DNA of 64,000 nucleotides from SZUA-442 sp963753185. GTDB lineage: Bacteria; Actinomycetota; Acidimicrobiia; Spongiisociales; UBA5794. Below the pieces are notes generated by a model. The model ran no database searches. It had not been told where the DNA came from and saw only the letters and a list, made by a program, of their open reading frames with translations. The number at the start of each line of letters is the position of its first letter. Positions within the stretch are counted from its first letter, which is position 1. Below are positions 26,047 through 35,836 of the stretch, in pieces. The position numbers were made by a program, and so were the translations under genes. Location of the stretch: NCBI GenBank assembly GCA_963753185.1, contig CAVWBO010000007.1, forward strand, positions 1,674,001 to 1,738,000, given 5' to 3'.

Positions 26047-27837
26047 TTGAATCGATTGTGGCGTAGCCGCTCGGTCGCGTTCATGGTGCTCCTCATTGCT
26101 TTCGCCCTAGTGGCGGCGGCCTGCTCCTCTGACGAGGGCGGCGAGGAAGAGACCACGACGACGACCGCAGCACCTGAAGAGACAACGACAACGACTGCGG
26201 CGCCCGAAACGACAACCACTACCGCGCCGGCCCTCGAGCGGCCATACGGTGGTGAGGCGATCGTTGCGGACGACCAGGAGCCCCCAACCCTGAACTCGTT
26301 CGTTCCAGGCGGTGACAACTTCATCGTCTCGATCATCGGGCAGGGATACTTCGCGGGTGTTCAGGAGATCGACGGCTTCACCCTCGAGTACATTCCTGAA
26401 CTCGTGACGGAGCTCCCGTCCGTGGACAACGGTGGCGTCACCGTCAATGATGACGGGACGATGACCGTTCGGTACACGATCCTGGACGAGGCCGTATGGT
26501 CAGATGGCGTCCCGATCACGGGTGAGGACTTCCAGTTCACACTCGACACGATCATGGACCCGGATCTTCCGATCGGCAAGACGGTCTACGAGGACATCGT
26601 GTCGTCGACAGCAGACGGCAAGACGTTCGAGTTCACGCTCGCCGAGCCGACGGTCCAGTACGAGTTGCTCTTCGGTGTCATCATTCCGAAGCACGCTGTC
26701 GAGGGTTCTGACTTCGTCGCCGACTGGAACGACGTGATGTGGCCTTCAGCCGGTCCGTTCATTCTCCAGGAATGGGCGAAGGGCGAGTTCCTGACGATGG
26801 TTCGGAACGACAACTACTGGAAGAACGATGAAGAGACGGGGCAGGAGCTTCCGTACCTCGATCAGGTGACCTTCCGCTTCATCCCGGAGACCGAGTCGAT
26901 CATCACCGCATTCCGCGGTCGTGAAGTCGACATCATCCAGCCTCCGCCGAACACCGAGACGATCGAGACCCTCCAGGCTCTCGAGCCGGAAGGTGCGAGG
27001 GTTGAGGTTCTGAGTGGCCCGGTCTGGGAGCACTTGGACTTCGGATTCGGCCCTGGGCGGTTGGAGAAGAACCCGAACAGCTGTGCGGAGATCTACGAGA
27101 TGCGCCTTGCTGTCGCCCAGACGGTCGACAAGAAGGTCGTGACCGACGAGATCCTCGCTGGTCAGGTCGAGCCTCTCGACTCGTACGTGGACGCGTACTC
27201 GCCGACCTTGTCGACGCAGGCGTGGAGCCAGTACTCGGTCGACCACGAGGCAGCGAACGCGAACTACCTGGCAGCCGTCGAGGCAGCGGGTAAGGAGTGC
27301 TCCATCGTGTTCTCCACGACGTCGAACAACGACGCTCGTGTGAAGCTCTCGGAGCTGTTCGTCGGCATGTTCGAGCAGTCGGGAATCCCGTACGAGAACG
27401 CACTCGAGGACAGCCAGCTGTTCTTCGGTGAGACGCTCGACAACGGAATCTTCGACCTCGGCGAATGGGCATGGGTCGGTTCACCTGGCTTCTCCGGTCT
27501 CATCGGCATCCACGATGTCTGGGATCCGGAAGGTCAGCCACCGGACGGGCAGAACTACAACTTCTGGGGCACGACAGACAGTGCCGTCCAGAATGAGGCG
27601 ACCGCACGGTTCGCCGAGGTTCGTGATGCAATGAATGCCACCGTCGACGAGACTGAGCTCGTGGCCCTCCTCAACGAGGCCGAGCAGATTCTCGCAGACG
27701 AACTGGTCATCATCCCCCTCTATGCACGTCTCGTGACGGCAGCTGTGTGGGCGGACGAGATCGGCAACTTCAAGCACAACCCGACGCAGGCGAGCCACAC
27801 CTGGAACATGGAGACGTGGTTCCGCACCGACCTCTAG
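26047..27837 (+). CDS. ABC transporter substrate-binding lipoprotein (SBP_bac_5)
   Basis: A 596-residue solute-binding protein of the peptide/nickel family (DppA/OppA-like). The N-terminus is a lipoprotein signal with lipobox LVAAAC, so it should be anchored to the outer face of the membrane. A Thr/Ala/Pro linker follows (ETTTTTAAPEETTTTTAAPE). The binding domain starts near residue 75 and includes WSDGVPITGEDFQFTLDTI and AGPFILQEWAKGEF. I chose TTG 26047 because AAGGAGG stands 7 nt upstream; the frame is open 10 more codons. Permease and ATPase genes follow. The substrate is probably an oligopeptide but is not proven. Confidence 0.9.
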   Translation: MNRLWRSRSVAFMVLLIAFALVAAACSSDEGGEEETTTTTAAPEETTTTTAAPETTTTTAPALERPYGGEAIVADDQEPPTLNSFVPGGDNFIVSIIGQGYFAGVQEIDGFTLEYIPELVTELPSVDNGGVTVNDDGTMTVRYTILDEAVWSDGVPITGEDFQFTLDTIMDPDLPIGKTVYEDIVSSTADGKTFEFTLAEPTVQYELLFGVIIPKHAVEGSDFVADWNDVMWPSAGPFILQEWAKGEFLTMVRNDNYWKNDEETGQELPYLDQVTFRFIPETESIITAFRGREVDIIQPPPNTETIETLQALEPEGARVEVLSGPVWEHLDFGFGPGRLEKNPNSCAEIYEMRLAVAQTVDKKVVTDEILAGQVEPLDSYVDAYSPTLSTQAWSQYSVDHEAANANYLAAVEAAGKECSIVFSTTSNNDARVKLSELFVGMFEQSGIPYENALEDSQLFFGETLDNGIFDLGEWAWVGSPGFSGLIGIHDVWDPEGQPPDGQNYNFWGTTDSAVQNEATARFAEVRDAMNATVDETELVALLNEAEQILADELVIIPLYARLVTAAVWADEIGNFKHNPTQASHTWNMETWFRTDL

Positions 27838-27872
27838 GCGCGGCACCGGCTCAAGAGCCGATTGACTGAGAC

Positions 27873-27900
27873 GAAGGGGCCCCCGAACGGGGGCCCCTTC
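27873..27900 (+). terminator. strong hairpin between the binding protein and permease genes
   Basis: A perfect 12-bp stem (27873-27884 with 27889-27900, GAAGGGGCCCCC and its complement) around a GAAC loop. It lacks a T-tract. It stands 36 nt after the binding protein stop codon. It may lower expression of the permease and ATPase genes relative to the binding protein, or stabilise the 3' end of its mRNA. Confidence 0.7.
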
Positions 27901-27993
27901 GCGTTGGAATGGGAACCCGCCATCTCCTCGAACGCGACGGGTGCATGTCTGGGTAATCGGTCGGTTGGGCCTGTGCGTAAGGCCGCGATGGGG

Positions 27994-27999
27994 TATAGT
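27994..27999 (+). promoter_or_regulatory. possible -10 element (TATAGT) before the permease genes
   Basis: TATAGT lies 29 nt before the TTG start of the first permease gene and downstream of the strong hairpin. There is no good -35 box at 16-18 nt (TTGGGC is 23 nt upstream). It could provide separate transcription of the permease and ATPase genes. Confidence 0.3.
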
Positions 28000-28027
28000 T
28001 CCCTCACCCTGAGCCGGAGGCACCAGC

Positions 28028-29179
28028 TTGCTCGCATACATCACCCGTCGGTTGGTGTACGGATTGGTCACCCTTCTCGCCCTGAGCATGATCGTGTTCG
28101 GTCTCCTCCAGGCGTCCGGCGGTGGCCCGCTCGACCGACTGAAGCTCAATCCCAGGATGCAGCCCTTCATCGCGCAGCTGACGGAGCTGTGGGGGCTCGA
28201 CCAACCGGTGTGGAAGCAGTACACGACGTGGCTGCGGAACTACCTGACGGTTCAGGAGTTCGAGTTCCAGAATGCGATCCCCCTGATCATGATCGCGGTG
28301 GCTGTCGTTGGCACGTTCCTCCTCCTTCGGTACGTGACATCCCCGTGGAGAGGTGCCCAGCTCGTAGGCCTGTGGTCGGTGTCCTTGCTCATCGCACTGA
28401 GCAACACCACGATCCGCTTCAACTGGGGCATCTCGTTCCAAGGTGCGGGAGATGTGTGGGATCTCGTGTTCTCGCGTATCGGTGCAACGTTCCGGCTGGG
28501 GCTGACGGCTCTGGCCATCGCCCTCATCATCGGGATTCCCCTGGGCATCTACCAGGCGATCCGCCAGTATTCGTTCTTCGATCAACTCGGGACGCTCGGG
28601 GCATTCCTCGCCTTCTCCACACCCATCTTCATCATCGGTGTCGGACTCCAGATCATCTTCGCCCTGTACCTCGAGAAGTGGACCGGGGTGAAGCTGTTCT
28701 ACGTGGCTGGGATGAACGATCCGTCCTACTCCCTGATGACGCCGATCGAGAAGTTCGCCGATACGCTCCAACACCTCGCGCTGCCTGCGATCTCGATCGC
28801 GTTGATCTCCCTCGCTGGGTATTCGCGCTTCCAGAGGGCATCGATGCTCGAAGTGCTCCATTCCGATTACCTGCGGACAGCAAAGGCGAAGGGCCTCCCG
28901 AGACGCAAGGTGATCGGCAAGCACGCCCTGCGCAACGCGATGATCCCGATCGTGACGCTGGTTTCGCTCGACATCGCGTTCGTGATCGGCGGCGCGATCA
29001 TCACCGAGTCCATCTTCGGGTGGCCGGGGATCGGACGCCTCTACATCCAAGCGATCGAGACGATCGACTATCCCGTCGTCATGGCGATCGTGATGGTCAT
29101 CGGCATCCTCATCGTCATCATGAACATCGTCGCAGACATCCTCTACGGGGTGATGGACCCGAGGGTCCGGTATGAGTGA
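28028..29179 (+). CDS. ABC transporter permease, DppB/OppB type
   Basis: A 383-residue permease. The core includes a BPD_transp_1 domain with the coupling motif KAKGLPRRKVIGKHALRNAM and the family end SIFGWPGIGRLYIQAI. The N-terminus (YITRRLVYGLVTLLALSMIVF) matches DppB. Two or three extra hydrophobic segments at about residues 75-135 lie between the first helix and the core, making it about 50-60 residues longer than usual. The start is TTG 28028, with GGAGG 8-12 nt upstream. It overlaps the next permease by 8 nt. Confidence 0.92.
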   Translation: MLAYITRRLVYGLVTLLALSMIVFGLLQASGGGPLDRLKLNPRMQPFIAQLTELWGLDQPVWKQYTTWLRNYLTVQEFEFQNAIPLIMIAVAVVGTFLLLRYVTSPWRGAQLVGLWSVSLLIALSNTTIRFNWGISFQGAGDVWDLVFSRIGATFRLGLTALAIALIIGIPLGIYQAIRQYSFFDQLGTLGAFLAFSTPIFIIGVGLQIIFALYLEKWTGVKLFYVAGMNDPSYSLMTPIEKFADTLQHLALPAISIALISLAGYSRFQRASMLEVLHSDYLRTAKAKGLPRRKVIGKHALRNAMIPIVTLVSLDIAFVIGGAIITESIFGWPGIGRLYIQAIETIDYPVVMAIVMVIGILIVIMNIVADILYGVMDPRVRYE

Positions 29180-30260
29180 TTCGGGCGGAGGGATCACTCC
29201 CGAAGACCCGAAGGACGCGACGACCGGCAGTCCCGTTACCGGGATCGCGTTGGCGGAGGCCGAGGGCATTGCCGTCGAGCCGATCACCCAGTGGGACCTG
29301 TTCTCGACCCGACTGCGGCGCCATAGGCTCGCGATGGCTTCCACCATCTTCCTCGGCCTCCTGGTGCTCGTGGTCGTTGCTGCGCCCGCGATGCAGGCAG
29401 CCGGGTGGATCGACGATCCGACCAAGAGCCTCGTCGACGGTAACGGACGCATCCTCAGGAACATCGAGCCCAGGGGTTCGTCATCCGGCGTGTTCACGAC
29501 CGTCATCGAGTCTGGCACACAGACCCTCGTGGGGGCCTCGCCGACGGCTCTGACATTCGGCACCGATGATCTCGGTCGCGGCGTATTCACGCGTGTGATC
29601 TTCGGTGGCAGGGCCTCCCTCATCGTCGGGGTCGTCGCTGGCCTGATCGTTGCGTCGCTCGGCACGATCACGGGTTCCCTCGCCGGCTACTACCCCGGAG
29701 GTGTCGATCAATCGCTCATGCGGTTCACCGACCTCGTGCTCGGTCTTCCCCTGCTGCCCGTCGCGATCGTCGTGGGCAGGATCCTCCCCGAGATCAGCTT
29801 CCTCCCGAGTTGGCTGAAGGCAGGGCCCATCGGCATCGCGTTGCTCCTCGGATTCCTGTCGTGGGGCGGACTTGCCCGCATCGTGCGCGCCGAGTTCCTC
29901 TCGCTTCGGGAGAAGGAGTTCGTCGAAGCGGCCAGAGCGGCCGGTGCAGGCGATCAGCGGATCGTGTTCCGGCACATCCTCCCGAACGCGATGTCGCCGA
30001 TCATCGTCCAGACGACGCTCGTCATCGGCGCTGCGATCATCATAGAGGCAGCCCTGTCGTTCCTCGGATTCGGCGTGCGGCCACCCACCCCGACTTGGGG
30101 AGGGATGGTCGCCCAGGGAGGGCGTCAGGCTCCTCGAGGCTTCTGGTGGGAGATGGTGTTCGCTGGGATCGCCCTGGTGAGCACGGTCCTCGCCATCAAC
30201 TTCCTCGGCGATGGCCTGCGTGACGCGCTCGACCCGACCCAGACCATCGAGCGAAAGTAG
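29172..30260 (+). CDS. ABC transporter permease, DppC/OppC type
   Basis: A 362-residue permease and partner of the preceding one. An N-terminal cytoplasmic stretch of about 45 residues precedes the first helix (WDLFSTRLRRHRLAMASTIF). The core has FGTDDLGRGVFTRVIFGGR, EAARAAGAGDQRIVFRHILPN (coupling helix) and EAALSFLGFGVRPPTPTWG, all diagnostic of DppC. The two permeases form the membrane channel of a peptide-type importer. Its ATG overlaps the upstream gene by 8 nt. Confidence 0.94.
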   Translation: MSDSGGGITPEDPKDATTGSPVTGIALAEAEGIAVEPITQWDLFSTRLRRHRLAMASTIFLGLLVLVVVAAPAMQAAGWIDDPTKSLVDGNGRILRNIEPRGSSSGVFTTVIESGTQTLVGASPTALTFGTDDLGRGVFTRVIFGGRASLIVGVVAGLIVASLGTITGSLAGYYPGGVDQSLMRFTDLVLGLPLLPVAIVVGRILPEISFLPSWLKAGPIGIALLLGFLSWGGLARIVRAEFLSLREKEFVEAARAAGAGDQRIVFRHILPNAMSPIIVQTTLVIGAAIIIEAALSFLGFGVRPPTPTWGGMVAQGGRQAPRGFWWEMVFAGIALVSTVLAINFLGDGLRDALDPTQTIERK

Positions 30261-30267
30261 GCGTGGC

Positions 30268-31295
<1,028 letters not shown>

Positions 31296-31299
<4 letters not shown>

Positions 31300-32354
31300 G
31301 CGAAACCGTCCAAGAGCGGCCCGTGGACGTATCCGAGCTGCCAGACGACGTCATCCTGCGGGTCAACCACCTGGTGAAGGAGTTCCCCATCACCAAGGGT
31401 GTGTTCTTCCGCAAGCAGGTGGGAGCCGTTCAGGCGGTCACCGACATCTCGTTCGAGGTGAAGGCGGGTGAGACGCTCGGCCTCGTTGGTGAGTCCGGAT
31501 GCGGGAAGTCGACGACGGCGCGTGCGGTCATGCGACTGCTCGAACCGACCTCCGGCGACGTGTGGTTCCGGTCTGCCACCGCAGGCGAGGTGGTCAATGT
31601 CGCAACCGCGGGCAAGGACAAGCTTCGCGCAATCCGCGAGGACATCCAGATCGTCTTCCAGGATCCGTACGCCTCACTCAATCCGAGACTCACGGTTGCG
31701 TCGATCATCGCAGAGCCCCTGACGGTCCACAACGAAGGAACGAAGAAGGGTCGCCTCGACAAGGTCAAGGAGCTCCTCGCGGTCGTCGGGCTCTCACCCG
31801 AGCATGCGAACCGGTATCCACACGAGTTCTCCGGCGGACAGCGACAGCGGATCGGGATCGCACGCGCACTGGCCTTGAACCCCTCCTTCATCGTCCTCGA
31901 CGAGCCGGTGTCTGCGCTCGACGTTTCCATCCAGGCGCAGGTGCTGAACCTCCTCGATGACCTCCAGAAGGAATTCGGCCTGACCTACTTGTTCATCGCG
32001 CACGACCTTTCGGTCGTGCGGCACATCTCCGACCGCGTGGCGGTGATGTATCTCGGTCGAATGGTCGAGTTGGCGGACAGGGATGCGCTCTACGAGCGAC
32101 CGATGCACCCGTACACCCACGCGTTGTTGTCGGCAGTCCCCATTCCCGATCCAACGATCGAGGCGTCCCGGGTGCGCATCCTCCTCGAAGGTGACATTCC
32201 ATCGCCGGCCAACCCGCCTTCAGGGTGCCGTTTCCACACGCGATGCCCGCTCGCCGTCAAAGGGAAGTGCGATGTGGACGAACCCCAGCTCGCCGAGCTC
32301 GAGCCTGGGCACTGGGTGGCGTGCCACTTCCCTGAGGTCAAGCACGTCGTCTGA
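31296..32354 (+). CDS. oligopeptide ABC transporter ATPase, DppF/OppF type
   Basis: A 352-residue ATPase. Walker A is GESGCGKSTTAR, the signature YPHEFSGGQRQRIGIARAL, and Walker B FIVLDEPVSALDVS. The C-terminal oligo_HPY domain has GCRFHTRCPLAVKGKC. The N-terminus has the DppF pattern VNHLVKEFPITKG. I chose ATG 31296, which overlaps the DppD stop and follows AGGAGG at 31283-31288. DppD and DppF form the hetero-ATPase of the importer. Confidence 0.95.
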
Positions 32355-32400
32355 GCGCCAGCCGGGCAACCGTCCACAGCCGTATTCCGGTTCCCCCGGG

Positions 32401-32406
32401 TATACT
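32401..32406 (+). promoter_or_regulatory. -10 element of the tRNA-Leu promoter
   Basis: TATACT lies 14 nt before the tRNA 5' end, at the right distance for a transcript starting near 32413. No convincing -35 hexamer lies 16-18 nt upstream. Confidence 0.45.
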
Positions 32407-32419
32407 CCCGGCTCCTCAC

Positions 32420-32507
32420 GTCGGAGTGGCGGAATTGGTAGACGCGCTAGGTTGAGGGCCTAGTGGGCTAATAGCCCGTGGAAGTTCGAGTCTTCTCTCC
32501 GACACCA
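32420..32507 (+). tRNA. tRNA-Leu (GAG anticodon)
   Basis: An 88-nt class II tRNA with encoded CCA. The acceptor stem GTCGGAG pairs with CTCCGAC at the 3' end, followed by discriminator A and CCA at 32505-32507. The D arm has GGCGGAATTGGTAGACGC. The anticodon loop is TTGAGGG, giving anticodon GAG, which reads CUC and CUU leucine codons. The long variable arm (GTGGGCTAATAGCCC) and T loop GTTCGAGTC are typical of tRNA-Leu. Confidence 0.97.
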
Positions 32508-32548
32508 ACAACCCCAAGGGCTCCACCCCTCGGGGTTGTTGTTCGTTT
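32507..32548 (+). terminator. terminator after tRNA-Leu
   Basis: AACAACCCC (32507-32515) pairs with GGGGTTGTT (32532-32540), with an inner AGGG/CCCT pairing, followed by a T-rich run (GTTCGTTT). It follows the tRNA directly. Confidence 0.75.
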
Positions 32549-32682
32549 CGGGCTCGATCGGGCGAACTGCAAGCCAAGTGCAACCCGATCGCAGCCACCT
32601 CGTTCGCAATGTGAACCTCCCCGTCGAATGTTTCCGCTCCGCAAGTCAAGGAGTCGGGTGCGAGGGTCCTGCTGGAATAACT

Positions 32683-32887
32683 CATCGACCCTGCCCTCGT
32701 GGTGCTTCGTGACCTCATGCTCGACGAGGGTCATCCCGGATCGGTGCGACTATCCGCCGTCCGCACCGCGCTCGACCGCACCGTCGTATACCCGGGCAGC
32801 ATGAACCTCGCCCGACCAGGGCGTGCAACACCGACCACAATCATCCCACCCAGCCGGTTCTGGGCGGCCTCCAACCTTGATCCCTGA
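32683..32887 (+). pseudogene. possible gene fragment next to tRNA-Leu
   Basis: Between the tRNA terminator and the next gene (about 400 nt) no intact gene is visible. A stop-to-stop fragment here encodes LVVLRDLMLDEGHPGSVRLS followed by AVRTALDR, an alpha-helical pattern like that seen near the C-terminus of small terminase-like or other phage-related proteins. It has no proper start, and the upstream frame is broken. A chance match is possible. Confidence 0.2.
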
Positions 32888-32908
32888 GTAGCCGACTATG
32901 GAATCCGA

Positions 32909-32938
32909 TATGATGTTTGTGGAGACATCTCCGTCTCC
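32909..32938 (+). promoter_or_regulatory. possible -10 element and operator before the desulfinase-like gene
   Basis: TATGAT at 32909-32914 could be a -10 box; no clear -35 is seen. Just downstream, GGAGAC (32921-32926) and GTCTCC (32933-32938) form an inverted repeat around ATCTCC. It could be an operator or a hairpin in the 5' leader of the desulfinase-rhodanese pair. Confidence 0.35.
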
Positions 32939-32961
32939 GCAATGCGGCAAGGAGCTGACCC

Positions 32962-34128
32962 ATGGATACGACCGAGCGAGTTTCGACCACGGTGCCTCTT
33001 GATTGGAGCGAAGTGTGGTTTACGAACTGTCCCATGGTGTCAGCGAACAATGTTGATCAGGAGCTGGGTTGGTGCCGTGAGGAGTTCAAGAAGATCGGGG
33101 TGGAGTACGCCTACTTCCGGCATGCTCCTGAGAACAACTGGTATCCGCACTACATCCACAACCTCGACAACCTGATCCGGTTTGGGGGTCTGTACCCGCC
33201 TATCCATGTGAATGCAGACCTTCGACGGACCGTATTGCTTGGTGCGACGTGGGTTCATGAGGGTGGATGCATGGCGGTGCGAGCCGCAGATCCGGTCATG
33301 AAGATGTCGCATCTGCGGGGCAAGAAGGTCGGCATTTCGAAGAGTCTGAACACCATCAAGAACGACTGGTGGCGCATCCAAGAGCACATGGGCATTTTGA
33401 ACATGCTCGCACTCAATGACATGACCCTCGATGACATCGAGTTGGTCGAGTTCCCTTATCCCGATGACTGGTACGACAAGCCCGAGATGCTTGTGAACCA
33501 GATGAATAACCCGTCGGAGTTGTGGATGCGGCGTGATCACAAACACGACCTGGCGTTCCGTCCGCTCGAGATGGCCCTTCTGGAAGGCAAGGTCGATGCG
33601 ATCTACACGCAGAGCAAGCCGCTCCAGCATCTCCAGGAGGCCACGGGCCGTATCAAGATGATTGAGGATCTTTCGACGCGGTCGGATTGGACGATTCAGG
33701 TCGCTAATACGCCAGCGGTGATCACGTGCACCGAGGTGATGGCCGAAGAGCATCCCGAACTGGTGATTGCCTATATGAAGGCGATGATCAAGGTCGGCCG
33801 GTGGGCGAACGAGCACAAGCGGGCTGCGGGGGCCATTCTCAATCGCCAAACGTTCTACCTGGATGCTGAGGACACGTACCAGGGGATCAAGCACGTCGAC
33901 ATGGTTCCAAGCCTCGATGCACGGAACATGGCCACCATCAAGATTGGTAAGGATTTCATGTTCGAGCACGGGTACATCCAGAACGACTTCGATGTCGACG
34001 AATGGGCGGCACCGGAATTCCTGGAGCAGGCTGCCAAGGAAGTCCTGGCCGAGGAATGGGAGAGGCGGAGCTGGAGCAAGCTCCCCGAAGGGGGAACGCT
34101 CGAAGTCACCGACACCCGTCTCGGATAG
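32962..34128 (+). CDS. DszB-like desulfinase / NMT1-SsuA-fold protein
   Basis: A 388-residue protein resembling 2'-hydroxybiphenyl-2-sulfinate desulfinase (DszB of Rhodococcus), an enzyme with the periplasmic binding protein fold. Shared segments are FTNCPMVSANN (DszB YSNCPVPNALL), RFGG-x-x-PP, LRGKKVGISKS (DszB LAGRRIGVSAS) and DVDEWAAPEFLEQA (DszB ALDQWAAPEFLNNS). The DszB catalytic Cys27, His60 and Arg70 correspond to C23, H63 and R73, with the same 10-residue His-Arg spacing. There is no signal peptide, so it is probably a cytoplasmic enzyme rather than a transporter component. AAGGAG lies 8-13 nt upstream. The rhodanese gene follows by 18 nt. The true substrate is unknown. Confidence 0.75.
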   Translation: MDTTERVSTTVPLDWSEVWFTNCPMVSANNVDQELGWCREEFKKIGVEYAYFRHAPENNWYPHYIHNLDNLIRFGGLYPPIHVNADLRRTVLLGATWVHEGGCMAVRAADPVMKMSHLRGKKVGISKSLNTIKNDWWRIQEHMGILNMLALNDMTLDDIELVEFPYPDDWYDKPEMLVNQMNNPSELWMRRDHKHDLAFRPLEMALLEGKVDAIYTQSKPLQHLQEATGRIKMIEDLSTRSDWTIQVANTPAVITCTEVMAEEHPELVIAYMKAMIKVGRWANEHKRAAGAILNRQTFYLDAEDTYQGIKHVDMVPSLDARNMATIKIGKDFMFEHGYIQNDFDVDEWAAPEFLEQAAKEVLAEEWERRSWSKLPEGGTLEVTDTRLG

Positions 34129-34146
34129 GGCTGGAGAGGTCATCAG

Positions 34147-34668
34147 ATGAGCAACGCATCCCGCTACGACATCCCCGATGGGTGTCGCACAAGACTTGAG
34201 CTGTATGTGACGCCGAAGGAAGCGTACGAGCTGTGGGCCTCGGGAAGTGACGGGGTCAAGGTTCTCGACGTCCGGACCCCTGAGGAGTATGCGTTCGTCG
34301 GTCATCCAGAGATGGCGATGAACATCCCATTTGTGATGCATACGTATCGGTGGGAACCCGAACTCGGGAGGGTTGCCATCGAGCCGAACCCTCATTTCCT
34401 CTCTGAGGTGTCCGATTGGGCAGACACCTCGGACACGATCCTGGTCATGTGCCGATCAGGTGGGCGGGCAGCAATGGCCGTGAACGTATTGGCTGACGCT
34501 GCCTATGACAACGTCTTCAACATCTTGGAAGGCATGGAAGGCGAGAGAGTCAACGATCCTCGGAGCGTCTACCACCGCAAACGCATGGTGAACGGATGGA
34601 AGAACGCAGGACTCCCGTGGACGTACGACCTCAATCCCGACCTCATGCGGCTTCCCGATCGGCCATGA
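34147..34668 (+). CDS. rhodanese-like sulfurtransferase
   Basis: A 173-residue single-domain rhodanese. The N-terminal part has VKVLDVRTPEEYAFVGHPE and the active loop is VMCRSGGRAAMAVNVL, with the persulfide-forming Cys at about residue 102 in a CRSGGR loop. Rhodaneses move sulfane sulfur between thiosulfate, thiols and proteins. The C-terminal region (VYHRKRMVNGWKNAGLPW) is the usual end of this subfamily. It follows the DszB-like gene by 18 nt and is likely co-transcribed, which suggests handling of sulfur released by that enzyme. Confidence 0.88.
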   Translation: MSNASRYDIPDGCRTRLELYVTPKEAYELWASGSDGVKVLDVRTPEEYAFVGHPEMAMNIPFVMHTYRWEPELGRVAIEPNPHFLSEVSDWADTSDTILVMCRSGGRAAMAVNVLADAAYDNVFNILEGMEGERVNDPRSVYHRKRMVNGWKNAGLPWTYDLNPDLMRLPDRP

Positions 34669-34747
34669 CGGCGTACTCGGCAGGTATGCCCTGGTTCGCC
34701 TGTGACCTCTCAGTAGAGTTGCTCAGGGTTGTCGATGAAGGGAAGAG

Positions 34748-35023
34748 ATGATGCCAGGGAGAGGTCGAGGCCCGGGTCCAGGTCCAGGTAGAGGTGGTGG
34801 ACGACGTCGGAGAAGGCGGCAGGCTCGGAGACGGGTCATGCTGGTGGGCGGAATGGTTGCCATCGGCTCGAAGAAGATGAGCGCCAAGAATGCCCAGGCC
34901 ATCGAGGAGCACACCGGCGTTCCACCCGAGGAGCTTGAGGACGCCGATTTGCAGGAGGCGATGCAAGAGCTGGGCATTCCGGATGAAGAGGTCGGTCCCG
35001 GCGACGTGGAGGGTTCGAACTAG
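34748..35023 (+). CDS. small hypothetical protein, Gly/Arg/Pro-rich N-terminus
   Basis: A 91-residue protein. The first 30 residues are Gly/Arg/Pro-rich (repeats of PGPG and a run of Arg), a short hydrophobic patch (MLVGGMVAIGSKK) follows, and the C-terminus is acidic (PPEELEDADLQEAMQELGIP). The two halves look like a membrane-proximal basic part plus a small helical domain. A purine-rich site (GGGAAGAG) precedes the start. Function unknown. A strong terminator follows. Confidence 0.5.
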   Translation: MMPGRGRGPGPGPGRGGGRRRRRRQARRRVMLVGGMVAIGSKKMSAKNAQAIEEHTGVPPEELEDADLQEAMQELGIPDEEVGPGDVEGSN

Positions 35024-35066
35024 TCAGTCCGCCACGACCGAGTCGTGACTCGAACCGTCCACTATC

Positions 35067-35098
35067 AGAAGGGGCCGGACTTCACTCCGGCCCCTTCT
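35067..35098 (+). terminator. terminator hairpin
   Basis: A perfect 13-bp stem (AGAAGGGGCCGGA at 35067-35079 and its complement at 35086-35098) with a CTTCAC loop. It follows the small gene ending at 35023 and lies before a convergent minus-strand gene, so it may serve both strands. Confidence 0.8.
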
Positions 35099-35193
35099 GT
35101 CTGCCCGCACATATCGGCTGTGACATCAGGTGGTCGTTGCATCACTTTCGACGAGAGTTGTTCTGACTCCCTGGCGAGTCCGGATTGAGGCGC

Positions 35194-35610
35194 TCAGGGG
35201 TTTGTCATGGGTTGGTCGGTACGTGGCCACGTCCAGGCCCGCACGATGACTAGCAGTATGAATACGACGTAGAACACGCCGAGGTAGTACTCCCACGCCT
35301 CGGTGGCGTCAATGAAGAAGCCGATATTGAACAGGAGATACACCGGAGCCACGATCAAGTTGACCAACCGCACTCGGCTCGGAGGACCGATCAACGTGAA
35401 GGCAACGACCAACGTCAACACGATGGCCGTCGATGGTGCCACGACCTGAACCCACATGTCGGTGACCGGCTCGGACATGTCTTGCAGCAGGCTGAACATG
35501 TCGCCGAAGATCCACAGGATGAAGTGGCAGATCCACAACACGGCAAGCTGGTTGCGGACGCTGACCCGCGAATCAACCAACGTCGAGCGGGCTTGGCCCT
35601 CGTCATCCAT
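35194..35610 (-). CDS. DUF6326-like four-helix membrane protein
   Basis: A 138-residue protein with four membrane helices. The pattern LAVLWICHFILWIFGDMFSL at the start and YYLGVFYVVFILLVIVRAW at the end resembles the DUF6326 family as I recall it. The start codon is set by GGAG 7 nt before ATG 35610; the ATG two codons upstream is too close to that site. No function is known. It is transcribed away from the M28 peptidase gene. Confidence 0.6.
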   Translation of the reverse strand: MDDEGQARSTLVDSRVSVRNQLAVLWICHFILWIFGDMFSLLQDMSEPVTDMWVQVVAPSTAIVLTLVVAFTLIGPPSRVRLVNLIVAPVYLLFNIGFFIDATEAWEYYLGVFYVVFILLVIVRAWTWPRTDQPMTNP

Positions 35611-35709
35611 AGCCATTCTCCGTTCAGTACGTTCGTCGGATTATCCCACACCGGACCTGGTCAGAATCGCTCGGATATCGGCCACCTCGCCGCGGCACCC
35701 ACCACAAGT

Positions 35710-35728
35710 ATCAATCAGGCACATTTGC
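35710..35728 (+). repeat. 19-nt direct repeat, left copy
   Basis: ATCAATCAGGCACATTTGC. The right copy at 38054-38072 differs at one base. The pair encloses the M28 gene and the IS110 remnant. Confidence 0.55.
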
Positions 35729-35836
35729 ATCCTTCGCTATCGCGCCCTAACGCAGCTGCCATCAGCGACGAACCAGCCGTTCAGTTCTCGTGTTCGCGCG
35801 CTGTGCACCCGGGTGTACGCTGGATGTGGAGATATT

